Assembly: GCA_020633975.1 (NCBI GenBank)
Contig: JACKCR010000002.1
Span: 186,001-250,000 of the forward strand
DNA from: Candidatus Eiseniibacteriota bacterium
GTDB lineage: Bacteria; Eisenbacteria; RBG-16-71-46; CAIMUX01
DNA: 64,000 bases
Direction: 5' to 3'
Under the pieces are notes generated by a model. The model saw only the letters and a program-made list of their open reading frames with translations, made no database searches and was not told the origin of the DNA. Shown piece after piece: positions 9,713 through 19,342 of this stretch. The first letter of the stretch is position 1; each line of letters begins with the position of its first letter. Both the position numbers and the translations under genes were made by a program.

Positions 9713-12700
9713 ATGTCGTTGCTCACTCTCGGTCGCAAATCGAAGGACAAGGACAAGGGCGAACACGCGAAGTACCCGGGTGTCCGCGCGGCAATGGACG
9801 GCAACACCGCCGTCATCATGTGCGAGCGGGAGTCGAGTGACGCGGCCGGCGCCTATCCGATCACGCCGTCCACCCAGATGGGTGAGTACTGGGCGGAAGC
9901 GGCGGCGGCCGGACACGTCAACGTCTCCGGGCGTCCACTCATCTTCGTGGAGCCGGAAGGCGAGCACGCGGCAGCGGCGGTCACGGCGGGAATGTCGATG
10001 ACCGGTCTCCGGGCCGCGAACTTCTCGTCCGGGCAGGGAATCGCCTACATGCACGAGTCGCTCTACGCGGCCGTCGGTAAGCGCCTCACCTACATCCTCA
10101 ACATCGGTGCCCGCGCCATGACCAAGGCGACGCTCAACGTGCACGCCGGTCACGACGACTACCACTGCATCGACGACACCGGCTTCTTCCAGCTCTTCGC
10201 GAAGAACGCCCAGGCGGCGGCAGACCTCAACATCATCGCGCACCGGATCGCCGAGCTCTCACTCACTCCGGGTGCGCTCGCGCAGGACGGCTTCCTCACG
10301 ACCCACCTGATCGAGTCGATCATGGTTCCCGAGCGCGCACTCATCGACGAGTACCTCGGGCGTCCGGAAGACGAGATCGACACGCCGACCCCGGCGCAGC
10401 GGATCATCTACGGTCCGAAGCGTCGCCGGATCCCGGTTCTCTGGGACGTCGACAATCCGATCATGGCCGGTCTCGTCCAGAACCAGGATTCCTACATGCA
10501 GAGCGTGGCCGCCCAGCGCCCGTTCTTCTTCGATCACATCCAGGAGCTGACGGACCGTGCGATGGGTGAGTTCGAGGCCCTGACCGGCCGCGAGTATCGC
10601 CGTGTCATGACCTACCGCGCCGAAGACGCCGAGTATCTGATCCTCGGCCAGGGCAGCGTCGTTCCGTCCGCGGAAGTGGTGACCGACTATCTCCGGAACA
10701 AGGGGATCAAGGTCGGCGTGGTCGACATGGTCATGTTCCGTCCTTTCCCGAGCGACCTCGTGGCGAAGCTGCTCCGCGGCAGGAAGGGCGTGGCGGTGCT
10801 CGAGCGTCTCGATCAGCCGCTCGCCGTCGATCTCCCGCTCGCGCGCGAGATCCGCGCCACCATGAGCAAGTGCCTCGAGAACGGGCAGAACCCGTCGAAC
10901 CCGGCCTATCCTGAGCTCGACATCTACCGTCAGCTCTCCGATGCGCCGCCGATCTACTCCGGCTCGTTCGGAATGGGAAGCCGTGACCTCCAGCCCGAGG
11001 GCATCATCGGTGCGGTCGAGAACATGCTCGACAAGGGCGCGAAGAAGCGGTTCTTCTACCTCTCCGTCGACTTCCTCCGCGACGAGGCGATCACGCCGAA
11101 GCAGGAGGTCTACCAGGACACGATCGCGCAGTCCTATCCGAAGGTGAAGGAACTCGCGGTCAAGGGTTCCGAGAACCCGAACCTGATGCCGGAAGGCGCC
11201 ATCACCGTCCGGTTCCACTCGGTCGGTGGTTGGGGAGCGATCACGACGGGTAAGAACCTCGCGATGACGCTCTTCGATCTCCTCGGCTACCACATCAAGG
11301 CGAACCCGAAGTACGGTTCGGAGAAGAAGGGGCAGCCGACTACGTACTACCTCTCGGCGGCTCCCGAGCCGATCCGGGTCAACTGTGAGTACTTCTACGT
11401 CGACGTCGTCCTTTCGCCGGATCCGAACGTGTTCCACCACACGAACGCGCTCGCCGGCCTCAAGGAAGGCGGCGTCTTCATTCTCCAGAGTGACGAGACG
11501 ACGCCCGAGAAGGTCTGGCAGTCGATTCCGGCTCCGTTCCAGAAGATCATCATCGACAAGAAGATCAAGGTGTTCGCGCTCGACGGTTTCAAGATCGCAC
11601 GCGAAGAGGCGAGCGACCCGGACCTCCAGCTCCGCATGCAGGGAATCGCGTTCCAGGGTGCGTTCTTCGCGGCGTCCCCGGTCATGAAGCAGGCCGGACT
11701 CGACGAGAAGCGGCTCCTCGACGCGATCCACGAGCAGCTCGAGCACAAGTTCGGGAACAAGGGCCGACGGGTCGTCGAAGACAACATGCGGGTGGTGAAG
11801 CGCGGCTGGGACGAGAACATGGAGATCCTGCCGGGTGCGATCACGGAGTCCAAGAACGGCGCCGGCACGGTCGGTTCCGAACCGGACATCCCGGTCATGG
11901 TGAAGACGCTCCCGCAGAGCAAGGCCCCGATGACCGACATCCACCGGTTCTGGGAGCAGACCGGTAACTTCTACATGCGCGGGCAGGGGAACGACAACCT
12001 GACCGATCCGTTCATCGGACTCGGCATCATGCCGGCGTCGTCCGCTCTCTTCCGCGACATGACGCAGATCCGGTTCACCCACCCCGAGTGGATTCCCGAG
12101 AACTGCACGGCGTGCGGCGACTGCTACACAGTCTGCCCGGACACCGCGATTCCTGGTCTCGTCAACGAGGTCGGGCAGGTGCTGGACACGGCGGTCAAGC
12201 GGGTCAAGAAGGCGGGGAACAAGCTCGAGCATCTGCCGAAGGCGGCGCGGACCGTGGAGCAGAAGCTCAAGGCCCTATGCGCAGAGTCGGCCGAGACGGA
12301 TGGGGTTGCGGACCTGATCGATTCCGCCATCGAGCAGACGTTCAAGGCGAGCAAGCTCGAAGGGGACGAACGTGACGCGCTGCGGAAGGAACTCGACCTC
12401 TTCAAGAAGGAGATCGGCAGCTTCCAGTTCGCGCTCACCCGTCCGTACTTCACGAATCTCGAGAAGCAGGGCGCTGGCGAGGGCGGGCTCTTCTCCATCA
12501 CCGTCAACCCGTACACCTGCAAGGGCTGCATGGAGTGCGTCGAGGTCTGTAACGACGACGCGCTTCGTTCGATCACGCAGACGGGCGAAACGGTGAAGGA
12601 GCTCCAGAAGAACTGGAACTTCTGGCTCGACCTTCCGACGACTCCGAAGAAGTACTCGCGGATCGACGACATCGAGGAAGGGATCGGCGCACTCGAGACC

Positions 12701-14677
12701 CTTCTCCTCGACAAGGCGAACTACCTCTCGTTCTCGAGCGGCGATGGCGCGTGCCTCGGCTGTTCGGAGAAGACGGTCATGCACCTCTTCACCGGCACGA
12801 TCGAAGCGCTCATGCAGCCGCGGATCGAGAAGCACGTCACCTATCTCGACGACCTCATCGGACGCCTCGAGAAGAGCGTGCATCTGAAGCTGGCGGGAGA
12901 GATCGACCTCAGCGATCCGGAGAAGATGTCTCGGATCATGAGCGAGATCGGCGACGGCGACGTCACCTTGGCCGGCATCGCACAGAAGATGGAGAAGATG
13001 ACGGGCGGTGAGCCGATCGATCAGGACTGGCTCCGTCGCGTCACGCAGCTCATCGGCAAACTCAAGGCTCTCCGCTGGAAGTACGAGGAAGGGACGACGG
13101 GTCGCGGCCGCTCCAAGCTCGGCATGATCAACGCGACGGGATGCACCTCGGTTTGGGGCAGCACCTATCCGTTCAACCCGTATCCGTTCCCGTGGACGAA
13201 CCACTTGTTCCAGGACTCGCCCTCGATGGCCATGGGTATCTTCGAAGGTCACATGGCGAAGATGGCCGACGGCTTCAAGGCGATCCGGATGGCCGAGCTC
13301 GAGCTCTCCGGTCAGTATGCAGAGGACAAGCACGGCGAGTTCTTCACGTACTTCAACTGGCACCAGTTCACGGACGAAGAGTGGGAACTCTGTCCTCCGG
13401 TCGTCTCGGTCGGTGGTGACGGCGCGATGTACGACATCGGGTTCCAGAACCTCTCCCGCGCCATGGCGTCCGGCAAGCCGATCAAGATCCTCGTGGTCGA
13501 TACGCAGGTCTACTCGAACACCGGTGGACAGGCCTGTACCTCGGGCTTCATCGGCCAGGTCTCGGACATGGCTCAGTACGGCAAGGCGATCAAGGGCAAG
13601 GAGGAGCCGCGGAAGGAGATCGGGCTCATCGGAATGGCGCACCGCACGACCTACGTCATGCAGAGCGCGATCTCGAATCCGAGCCACATGATCGAAGGCT
13701 TCATCAAGGGCCTCAAGGCTCGTCGGCCGGCTCTCTTCAACCTCTACAGCTCCTGCCAGCCCGAGCACGGAATTGGCGACGACCTCTCCGCCCACCAGGC
13801 GAAGCTCGCCGTCGAGTCGCGCGCCTATCCGATCTTCCGGTACGACCCGGATGCAGGGAAGACGCCGGAAGAGTGCTTCGACCTCGAAGGCAACCCGTCG
13901 ATCGACGTCGACTGGCCGACCTACAAGCTGAAGTACAAGGAAGGAAGTCGGGATCGCGAGATGGAGCTTCCGATGACCTTCGCCGACTTCGCGCTCACGG
14001 AGGTCCGCTTCCGGAAGCACTTCCGGATGGCACCGCAGGACACATGGAACGAGAACATGGTTCCGCTCGCCGAGTTCTTGGACATGGCCGCGGACGAACG
14101 CGAAGGGCTCTTCCCGTTCGTTTGGTCCGTGGACAAGAAGAACCACCTCATCCGTCTCCTCGTGTCGAAGTCGATCGTGGAGTCGTGTGAGGATCGGCGG
14201 GACTTCTGGATCCAGCTCCGCGCCCTCGCCGGCATTCGGGCCGAAGAGTGCTCGAGGGACGAACTCGAGACCCAGGTCCGGAACGACGTCGTCGGCCGGA
14301 TCGCCGCGGGCCTCATGCAGTGGGCGGGCGGCGAAGGCGGAGCCTCGCTCGCGACGCTACCGGCTGCTGCCCCGACGAACGGTGCGGCCGCGGCGCCTGC
14401 GGGCGCGGCACCGGCCGATGCGAACGGGTACATGGCTCCTTGGATCGATACGGACCAGTGCACGTCCTGCGACGAGTGCATCAAGATCAACAACAAGGTC
14501 TTCGCCTACAACGCGTCCAAGAAGGCGTTCATCCAGAATCCGGATGGCGGTTCTTACAAGGATCTCGTCAAGGCGGCGGAGAAGTGTACGGCGCGTGTCA
14601 TCCATCCAGGTCTTCCGAAGGCCCGGACGGAGAAGGACATCGACAAGTGGATCGCGCGCGGAGAGAAGTTCAACTAG
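9713..14677 (+). CDS. nifJ: Giant pyruvate:ferredoxin oxidoreductase with extra Fe-S domain
   Basis: Oxidatively decarboxylates pyruvate (or another 2-oxoacid) to acyl-CoA, reducing ferredoxin. It has 1654 residues against about 1170-1200 for ordinary single-chain PFOR. In order: pyrimidine-binding domain (AYPITPST near 48), transketolase-C-like domain, gamma domain (FHSVGGWGAITTGKNLA near 500), ferredoxin domain with CTACGDCYTVCP (about 799) and CKGCMECVEVC (about 936), and TPP domain with GGDGAMYDIGFQN and SNTGGQ (about 1235-1275). The two clusters are about 137 residues apart, with a Lys/Glu-rich helical insert between. After an Ala/Pro linker (about 1545-1572) a further ferredoxin-like module contains CTSCDEC. 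Its place inside the rnf cluster suggests direct supply of ferredoxin electrons to Rnf. Confidence 0.94.
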   Translation: MSLLTLGRKSKDKDKGEHAKYPGVRAAMDGNTAVIMCERESSDAAGAYPITPSTQMGEYWAEAAAAGHVNVSGRPLIFVEPEGEHAAAAVTAGMSMTGLRAANFSSGQGIAYMHESLYAAVGKRLTYILNIGARAMTKATLNVHAGHDDYHCIDDTGFFQLFAKNAQAAADLNIIAHRIAELSLTPGALAQDGFLTTHLIESIMVPERALIDEYLGRPEDEIDTPTPAQRIIYGPKRRRIPVLWDVDNPIMAGLVQNQDSYMQSVAAQRPFFFDHIQELTDRAMGEFEALTGREYRRVMTYRAEDAEYLILGQGSVVPSAEVVTDYLRNKGIKVGVVDMVMFRPFPSDLVAKLLRGRKGVAVLERLDQPLAVDLPLAREIRATMSKCLENGQNPSNPAYPELDIYRQLSDAPPIYSGSFGMGSRDLQPEGIIGAVENMLDKGAKKRFFYLSVDFLRDEAITPKQEVYQDTIAQSYPKVKELAVKGSENPNLMPEGAITVRFHSVGGWGAITTGKNLAMTLFDLLGYHIKANPKYGSEKKGQPTTYYLSAAPEPIRVNCEYFYVDVVLSPDPNVFHHTNALAGLKEGGVFILQSDETTPEKVWQSIPAPFQKIIIDKKIKVFALDGFKIAREEASDPDLQLRMQGIAFQGAFFAASPVMKQAGLDEKRLLDAIHEQLEHKFGNKGRRVVEDNMRVVKRGWDENMEILPGAITESKNGAGTVGSEPDIPVMVKTLPQSKAPMTDIHRFWEQTGNFYMRGQGNDNLTDPFIGLGIMPASSALFRDMTQIRFTHPEWIPENCTACGDCYTVCPDTAIPGLVNEVGQVLDTAVKRVKKAGNKLEHLPKAARTVEQKLKALCAESAETDGVADLIDSAIEQTFKASKLEGDERDALRKELDLFKKEIGSFQFALTRPYFTNLEKQGAGEGGLFSITVNPYTCKGCMECVEVCNDDALRSITQTGETVKELQKNWNFWLDLPTTPKKYSRIDDIEEGIGALETLLLDKANYLSFSSGDGACLGCSEKTVMHLFTGTIEALMQPRIEKHVTYLDDLIGRLEKSVHLKLAGEIDLSDPEKMSRIMSEIGDGDVTLAGIAQKMEKMTGGEPIDQDWLRRVTQLIGKLKALRWKYEEGTTGRGRSKLGMINATGCTSVWGSTYPFNPYPFPWTNHLFQDSPSMAMGIFEGHMAKMADGFKAIRMAELELSGQYAEDKHGEFFTYFNWHQFTDEEWELCPPVVSVGGDGAMYDIGFQNLSRAMASGKPIKILVVDTQVYSNTGGQACTSGFIGQVSDMAQYGKAIKGKEEPRKEIGLIGMAHRTTYVMQSAISNPSHMIEGFIKGLKARRPALFNLYSSCQPEHGIGDDLSAHQAKLAVESRAYPIFRYDPDAGKTPEECFDLEGNPSIDVDWPTYKLKYKEGSRDREMELPMTFADFALTEVRFRKHFRMAPQDTWNENMVPLAEFLDMAADEREGLFPFVWSVDKKNHLIRLLVSKSIVESCEDRRDFWIQLRALAGIRAEECSRDELETQVRNDVVGRIAAGLMQWAGGEGGASLATLPAAAPTNGAAAAPAGAAPADANGYMAPWIDTDQCTSCDECIKINNKVFAYNASKKAFIQNPDGGSYKDLVKAAEKCTARVIHPGLPKARTEKDIDKWIARGEKFN

Positions 14678-14779
14678 CAGGCTGCTAGAAGACGATCGCG
14701 GGAGTGCGCTCCGTCGGGGTTTCCGGTGCCAGCGTTCTCCCGCACGTGATCGGGCATCCTGGTCTTCTTGGAGTGATGA

Positions 14780-14827
14780 ACGGCCCGGGGGGTGGGGACG
14801 TGACGTGGAAGTGACACCCCGGGCCGT
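14780..14827 (+). terminator. GC-rich hairpin between PFOR and rnfC
   Basis: An 11-bp perfect stem (ACGGCCCGGGG / CCCCGGGCCGT) encloses 26 bases that can themselves pair partly (GGTG/CACC), followed by CTTGCTG. It could be a partial terminator or processing site that sets PFOR and rnfC expression apart. Confidence 0.4.
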
Positions 14828-14884
14828 CTTGCTGATCTGATCTCGCTTCCGAGGACTCAGGTCCTCCCGAGGAAAGGTGACGAG

Positions 14885-16288
14885 GTGAGACTTCTCGGTC
14901 TCAAGAGCTTCAGGCACGGCGTGCATCCGCCGGAGATGAAGGACGAGACGAGTGGGATGGCGATCCGCCACTTCCCGTTCGCTCCTGTTCTCGTCGTCCC
15001 GCTGGTGCAGCACATTGGGAAGCCCGCGGTGCCCCTGGTCCAGGAAGGACAAGAGGTGCAACGCGGCCAGAAGATCGCGTCCCCGGACGGGTTCATGTCG
15101 GTTGCGATGCATGCTCCCGCCTCAGGTGTCGTTCGGCGGATCGGGCTCACTCCGAGCATCCTCGGCCGGATGGTTCCGGGTGTCTTCATCGAGCCGTTCC
15201 CGGGCTCGACTCAGGAGATCATGGAAGGGACGCCCTGCGCGTGGGAGACCGCGAGCAAGGACGAGATCATCAAGGCGATCCAGGAAGCGGGAGTGGTGGG
15301 ATTGGGTGGAGCCGCGTTCCCGACCCACGTCAAGCTGTCGATCCCGACAGGTAAGCATGTCGACACGCTGATCCTGAACGGCGCCGAGTGCGAGCCTTAC
15401 CTCACGACCGATCATCGCGTCATGCTGGAGCAACGCGAAGACATCTACATGGGGGTTCGCTACCTCCTGAAAGTGACCGGCGCGAAGCGGGCCATCCTCG
15501 GGATCGAGGCGAACAAGCCCGATGCGGCGGAGCACATGCGTGCGGCGATCCCCTCCGATCTCCCACTCGAAGTCGAAGTGCTCGAAGTCAAGTATCCCCA
15601 GGGCGCCGAGAAGATGCTCATCACCGCTCTGCTCGGTCGCGAAGTTCCGTCCGGGGCGCTTCCGCTCGACGTGAACGCCGTATGCATCAACGTCGCGACG
15701 AGCGCCGAGATCGGCAGGCTTCTTCCCAGGGGGCGCGGGATCCAGGAACGGATCCTCACGGCCACTGGGCCCGCCATCTCGGACAAGGGTAACTACCGGG
15801 TTCCGATCGGGACGCCACTTCGGTTCCTCCTCGACCACGTCGGAGTCGACGCGAACGTGGATCGGGTCTTCCTCGGTGGGCCGATGATGGGACAGGCTGC
15901 ATCGAGTCTCGACATCTCGACCACGAAGGGGACGTCCGGAGTCGTCGCCTTTACGACGACCGAGGCTGAGCGGACTCATCGGCACGTCTATCCATGCATC
16001 CGCTGTGGGTACTGCGTCGACGCCTGTCCGATGTTCCTCAACCCTTCGCAGCTCGGCATTCTCGCGCTCGTCGAGCAGCACGAGCAGATGGCGGAGGAGT
16101 ACAACTTGATGGACTGCTTCGAGTGCGGATCGTGCTCTTTCGTCTGTCCTTCGCACATCCCGCTCGTCCAGCACTTCCGGATCTCGAAGGCGGCGGTGAG
16201 GAAGGCGCAGGCCGCGGCTCGTGCCAACGGCGCGCCAGCGGCGGCCCCCGCCTCCGGCGGCGGCAAGGGCAGCGAGGGAGGGAAGTGA
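14885..16288 (+). CDS. rnfC: Rnf complex subunit C
   Basis: NADH-binding, Fe-S peripheral subunit of Rnf, 467 residues. The N-terminus has FRHGVHPPEMK, typical of RnfC. A biotinyl/lipoyl-like fold (VQEGQEVQRGQKIASPDGF) precedes the NADH/FMN SLBB region (VGLGGAAFPTHVKL, LILNGAECEPYLTTDHR). Two 4Fe-4S motifs follow, CIRCGYCVDACP and CFECGSCSFVCP. The C-terminal tail is a short Ala/Gly stretch without the long repeats of some proteobacterial RnfC. The GTG start at 14885 has AGGAAAGGTGACGAG upstream and gives the conserved N-terminus. It shares one base (TGATG) with rnfD. Confidence 0.96.
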   Translation: MRLLGLKSFRHGVHPPEMKDETSGMAIRHFPFAPVLVVPLVQHIGKPAVPLVQEGQEVQRGQKIASPDGFMSVAMHAPASGVVRRIGLTPSILGRMVPGVFIEPFPGSTQEIMEGTPCAWETASKDEIIKAIQEAGVVGLGGAAFPTHVKLSIPTGKHVDTLILNGAECEPYLTTDHRVMLEQREDIYMGVRYLLKVTGAKRAILGIEANKPDAAEHMRAAIPSDLPLEVEVLEVKYPQGAEKMLITALLGREVPSGALPLDVNAVCINVATSAEIGRLLPRGRGIQERILTATGPAISDKGNYRVPIGTPLRFLLDHVGVDANVDRVFLGGPMMGQAASSLDISTTKGTSGVVAFTTTEAERTHRHVYPCIRCGYCVDACPMFLNPSQLGILALVEQHEQMAEEYNLMDCFECGSCSFVCPSHIPLVQHFRISKAAVRKAQAAARANGAPAAAPASGGGKGSEGGK

Positions 16289-17307
16289 TGGCCGCCCCGA
16301 AGAAGACTCTCGAGATCCGCACGTCTCCGCACGTTCTCTCCGGCCACAGCGTCGACACGATCATGTTCAACGTCGTCTTGGCGCTCCTTCCGGCGACGGC
16401 GTTCTCGGTTTTCGCGTTCGGGCTCCCCGCACTCCTCGTTCTCGTGGTCGCGGTGGCGTCCTGCCTCTTCACGGAACGTTGGCTGTGTCGGGTCGCCGGT
16501 CGTCCTTCGACGTTGGGAGACTGGTCGGCGACGATCACGGGTCTCCTCTATGGGCTCACGCTTCCGCCGACGCTTCCGCTCTGGATGGTGGCGGTGGGTG
16601 GGGTGATCGCGATCGCGCTCGGGAAGGCGCTCTTCGGTGGTCTCGGCTCCAACCCGTTCAATCCGGCACTGGTCGGCCGCGCCGTGCTCCAGGCTACGTT
16701 CCCTGTCTCCATGACGACGTGGATGCCTGCGTTCGACCCCGAGCGGTTCAGCCGCATTCCGGGAGCGACCCTCACCTTCCCGTTCGCGGAACCGATCTAC
16801 GACACCGTTTCCGGAGCTACGCCTCTCGCTCTCTGGAAGTTCAAAGGGGAGACGACGGACGCGATGCAGCTCCTCACCGGTTGGGTGAGTGGTTCAGCGG
16901 GGGAGACGAGCGCGGTCCTCATCCTCATCGGCGGGATCTACCTCATCGTGCGAAACATGATGAACTGGCGGATCCCGGTCGCGATTCTCGCGACGGTGGC
17001 GGCGCTGAGCGCCGTTCTCCACCTCGTCGATCCGGCCTACCCTGCGCCGCTCTTCATGTTGTTTTCCGGCGGTCTCATGCTCGGCGCGATGTTCATGGCC
17101 ACCGACATGGTCGGCTCGCCGATGACGACGATCGGCTGTGTCGTGTACGGCGTCGTGATCGGCGTGATGGTCGTCGTCATCCGGGTCTGGGGGGGCATGC
17201 CAGAGGGCGTGATGTACGCGATCCTCCTCGGCAACGCGATCTCTCCGCTTCTCGATCGCTGGTTCCGCACCAAAGTCTACGGCGTACCGAGGAGGGCGAG
17301 AGCATGA
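16288..17307 (+). CDS. rnfD: Rnf complex subunit D
   Basis: Integral membrane subunit carrying covalently bound FMN, 339 residues. The N-terminus has TSPHVLSG, typical for RnfD/NqrB. Hydrophobic helices are spread through the length. The flavinylation site SGAT lies in DTVSGATPLALW, and LGSNPFNPALVGRA, MLGAMFMATDMVGSP and LLGNAISPLLDRW are family signatures. ATG at 16288 overlaps the rnfC stop by one base. The end overlaps rnfG as ATGA, so rnfC-D-G-E form one translationally coupled string. Confidence 0.96.
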   Translation: MAAPKKTLEIRTSPHVLSGHSVDTIMFNVVLALLPATAFSVFAFGLPALLVLVVAVASCLFTERWLCRVAGRPSTLGDWSATITGLLYGLTLPPTLPLWMVAVGGVIAIALGKALFGGLGSNPFNPALVGRAVLQATFPVSMTTWMPAFDPERFSRIPGATLTFPFAEPIYDTVSGATPLALWKFKGETTDAMQLLTGWVSGSAGETSAVLILIGGIYLIVRNMMNWRIPVAILATVAALSAVLHLVDPAYPAPLFMLFSGGLMLGAMFMATDMVGSPMTTIGCVVYGVVIGVMVVVIRVWGGMPEGVMYAILLGNAISPLLDRWFRTKVYGVPRRARA

Positions 17308-17999
17308 GCGAGATGACGACACTCGCCCCGCCCGAGGTTCCGACTTGGCGGATGTACCGTGCGATGGTGGGGATCGGCCTCCTCTGCGGCCTTCTCATCG
17401 TCTCGGTCTTCCAACTCACGACCCCGATCATCGCAAAGAACCGGGCAGAAGCCCTGCAGAAGGCCGTCTTCGAGGTGTTGCCGGGTGCTGCCTCGAGCAA
17501 GACGTTCGTCCGGGAAGGGGATCGCTTCGTGCCGCTGCCGGATGGGGCGAGTGACAGCCCTGGGGTCGGTGAGGAGCGGGTCTACGCTGGGTACGACCAG
17601 GGAGGCGCCCTCGTCGGTGTCGCCATCGAGGCCGAAGGGATGGGCTACGCCGACGTGATCAAGGTGCTCTACGGGTACGGATTCGACCAGAGCGCGATCG
17701 TCGGGCTCAAGGTCCTCGAGAGCAAAGAGACTCCCGGACTCGGCGACAAGATCGAGAAGGACCCGGCCTTCCGGGAGAACTTCCAGGCCCTGGACGTGTC
17801 TCTGGACGGTTCGGGGAAGGCGGCGTCCCATCCGATCGAGGTGGTGCCTCACGGCACGAAGACGTCTCCCTGGCAGATCGATGCGATTACGGGAGCGACC
17901 ATCTCTTCCAAGGCGATTGGCGGGCTCCTCGGCAAGAGCACAGCGTACTGGATGCCGATTCTCGCCCCGAGGCGTGGAGACTTCGAGGAATCACGATGA
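17304..17999 (+). CDS. rnfG: Rnf complex subunit G
   Basis: Periplasm-facing flavoprotein subunit anchored by one N-terminal helix (about 20-42), 231 residues. It carries the FMN_bind region with GMGYADVIKVLYGY, ETPGLGDKI and the flavin attachment motif ITGATISSKAI near the C-terminus, where the second Thr of TGAT is the expected phosphoester site. The start ATG overlaps the rnfD stop (ATGA) and the stop overlaps rnfE in the same way. Flavin attachment needs an ApbE-type enzyme, which is not in this window. Confidence 0.95.
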   Translation: MSEMTTLAPPEVPTWRMYRAMVGIGLLCGLLIVSVFQLTTPIIAKNRAEALQKAVFEVLPGAASSKTFVREGDRFVPLPDGASDSPGVGEERVYAGYDQGGALVGVAIEAEGMGYADVIKVLYGYGFDQSAIVGLKVLESKETPGLGDKIEKDPAFRENFQALDVSLDGSGKAASHPIEVVPHGTKTSPWQIDAITGATISSKAIGGLLGKSTAYWMPILAPRRGDFEESR

Positions 18000-18646
18000 C
18001 GACAGCGGGATCCCAATCCGACCCTCGCACGACCGACGAGTTCATCAAGGGGCTCTGGCGCGACAACCCAGTGTTCGTCCAGGTGCTCGGCATGTGCCCC
18101 GTTCTGGCCGTGACGAACACGGCCCGGAACGCGCTCGCAATGGGGCTCGCGACGATGTTCGTGCTCGTGATGTCGAACATCGTCGTCTCCTCGATCCGGA
18201 ACTTCATCCCCAAGCAGGTGCGGATCGCCACGTTCATCCTCGTCATCGCGACCTTCGTCACGATCGTCGACTACGTCATCCAGGCGATCAGCCTCGACCT
18301 GCACAAGGCACTCGGTGCGTTCATCTCCCTCATCGTCGTGAACTGCGTGATTCTCGGCCGTGCCGAGGCGTTCGCGTCCAAGAACAAGATCGTGCCTTCG
18401 GCGCTCGACGGCCTGGGTATGGGGCTCGGGTTCACGTTCGCGCTTCTCTGCCTCGGAGTCGTCCGGGAGCTGCTCGGGAGTGGGGCGATCTTCGGGGTAC
18501 ACGTCTTTCCGGACCGCTATCAGGACTGGGTCATCATGATCCTGCCGAGCGGCGGGTTCTTCACTCTCGGCGCCTGGCTCCTCGTCTTCAACGCGATCAA
18601 GAAGCGGAAGGCGAATGCGGCCGGCACAGCGAAGGAGGCGGCCTAG
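17996..18646 (+). CDS. rnfE: Rnf complex subunit E
   Basis: Membrane subunit of 216 residues, homologous to NqrD, with six predicted helices. With RnfA it forms the ion-translocating core and holds a membrane-embedded Fe-S centre. Key Cys-containing motifs are GMCPVLAVTNTARNALAMG near the N-terminus and IVVNCVILGRAEAFASKN in the middle, both typical of RnfE. The C-terminal LPSGGFFTLGAWLL also matches. It overlaps rnfG by four bases and ends one base before rnfA. Confidence 0.96.
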   Translation: MTTAGSQSDPRTTDEFIKGLWRDNPVFVQVLGMCPVLAVTNTARNALAMGLATMFVLVMSNIVVSSIRNFIPKQVRIATFILVIATFVTIVDYVIQAISLDLHKALGAFISLIVVNCVILGRAEAFASKNKIVPSALDGLGMGLGFTFALLCLGVVRELLGSGAIFGVHVFPDRYQDWVIMILPSGGFFTLGAWLLVFNAIKKRKANAAGTAKEAA

Positions 18647-18647
18647 C

Positions 18648-19229
18648 ATGAACCAGGATCCGCTCTGGACCATCTTCATCGGCGCGTGCCTGATCAACAA
18701 CTTCGTCCTCGCGTACTTCCTCGGGATCTGCCCGTTCCTCGGCGTGTCGGGAAAGATCGCGACGGCGTCCCGGATGGGAGCCGCGGTGACGTTCGTCATG
18801 CTCGTGAGTTCGGTTTGCGCGTTCGGGATCCAGATCCTGCTCACGCAGATCGGCGCGCCCTATCTCAAGTTGATCTCGTTCATCGCGGTGATCGCGTCGA
18901 CGGTCCAGCTCGTCGAGATGTTCGTCAAGAAGATGAGCCCCGCGCTCTTCCGCGCGCTCGGGATCTTCCTCCCGCTCATCACCACGAACTGCGCGATCCT
19001 GGGACTCGCGCTCTTCCAGACGAACAAGGGATACGGAATCGCGCAGTGTCTCGTCTACGCACTCGGCGCGGGGGCGGGGTTCACGCTCGCGCTCGTCTTG
19101 ATGGCAGGACTCCGAGAGCGGCTCGAACTGGTCCGCGTTCCGGACGTTGTGCAGGGAACGGCACTCACCCTGATGGTGGCGGGCATCCTCTCCGTCATCT
19201 TCATGGGGTTTGCCGGCCTCGGTGGCTGA
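18648..19229 (+). CDS. rnfA: Rnf complex subunit A
   Basis: Membrane subunit of 193 residues homologous to NqrE, partner of RnfE. Signature motifs are NNFVLAYFLGICPFLGVS and PLITTNCAILGLALF; their cysteines contribute to the intramembrane iron centre. ATG at 18648 follows the rnfE stop by one base; the longer open frame upstream is not needed. This completes a full A-B-C-D-E-G set in the locus, in the order B-(PFOR)-C-D-G-E-A. Confidence 0.96.
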   Translation: MNQDPLWTIFIGACLINNFVLAYFLGICPFLGVSGKIATASRMGAAVTFVMLVSSVCAFGIQILLTQIGAPYLKLISFIAVIASTVQLVEMFVKKMSPALFRALGIFLPLITTNCAILGLALFQTNKGYGIAQCLVYALGAGAGFTLALVLMAGLRERLELVRVPDVVQGTALTLMVAGILSVIFMGFAGLGG

Positions 19230-19342
19230 TTCTTGCGTTGTGCGGAGGGGCCTCCTCTGGGCCTCCCGCTGAGAGTTTCGGGAAGGACGTTCTGGAGTTA
19301 CCCTAGAGGGACGGAGAGCGCCGACCCGGGAGGTGGAGTTCG

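Noticed and set aside
10259-14146. Two long minus-strand frames opposite PFOR
   Set aside because: Arg/Glu/Val-rich shadow frames; the plus strand encodes a complete PFOR.
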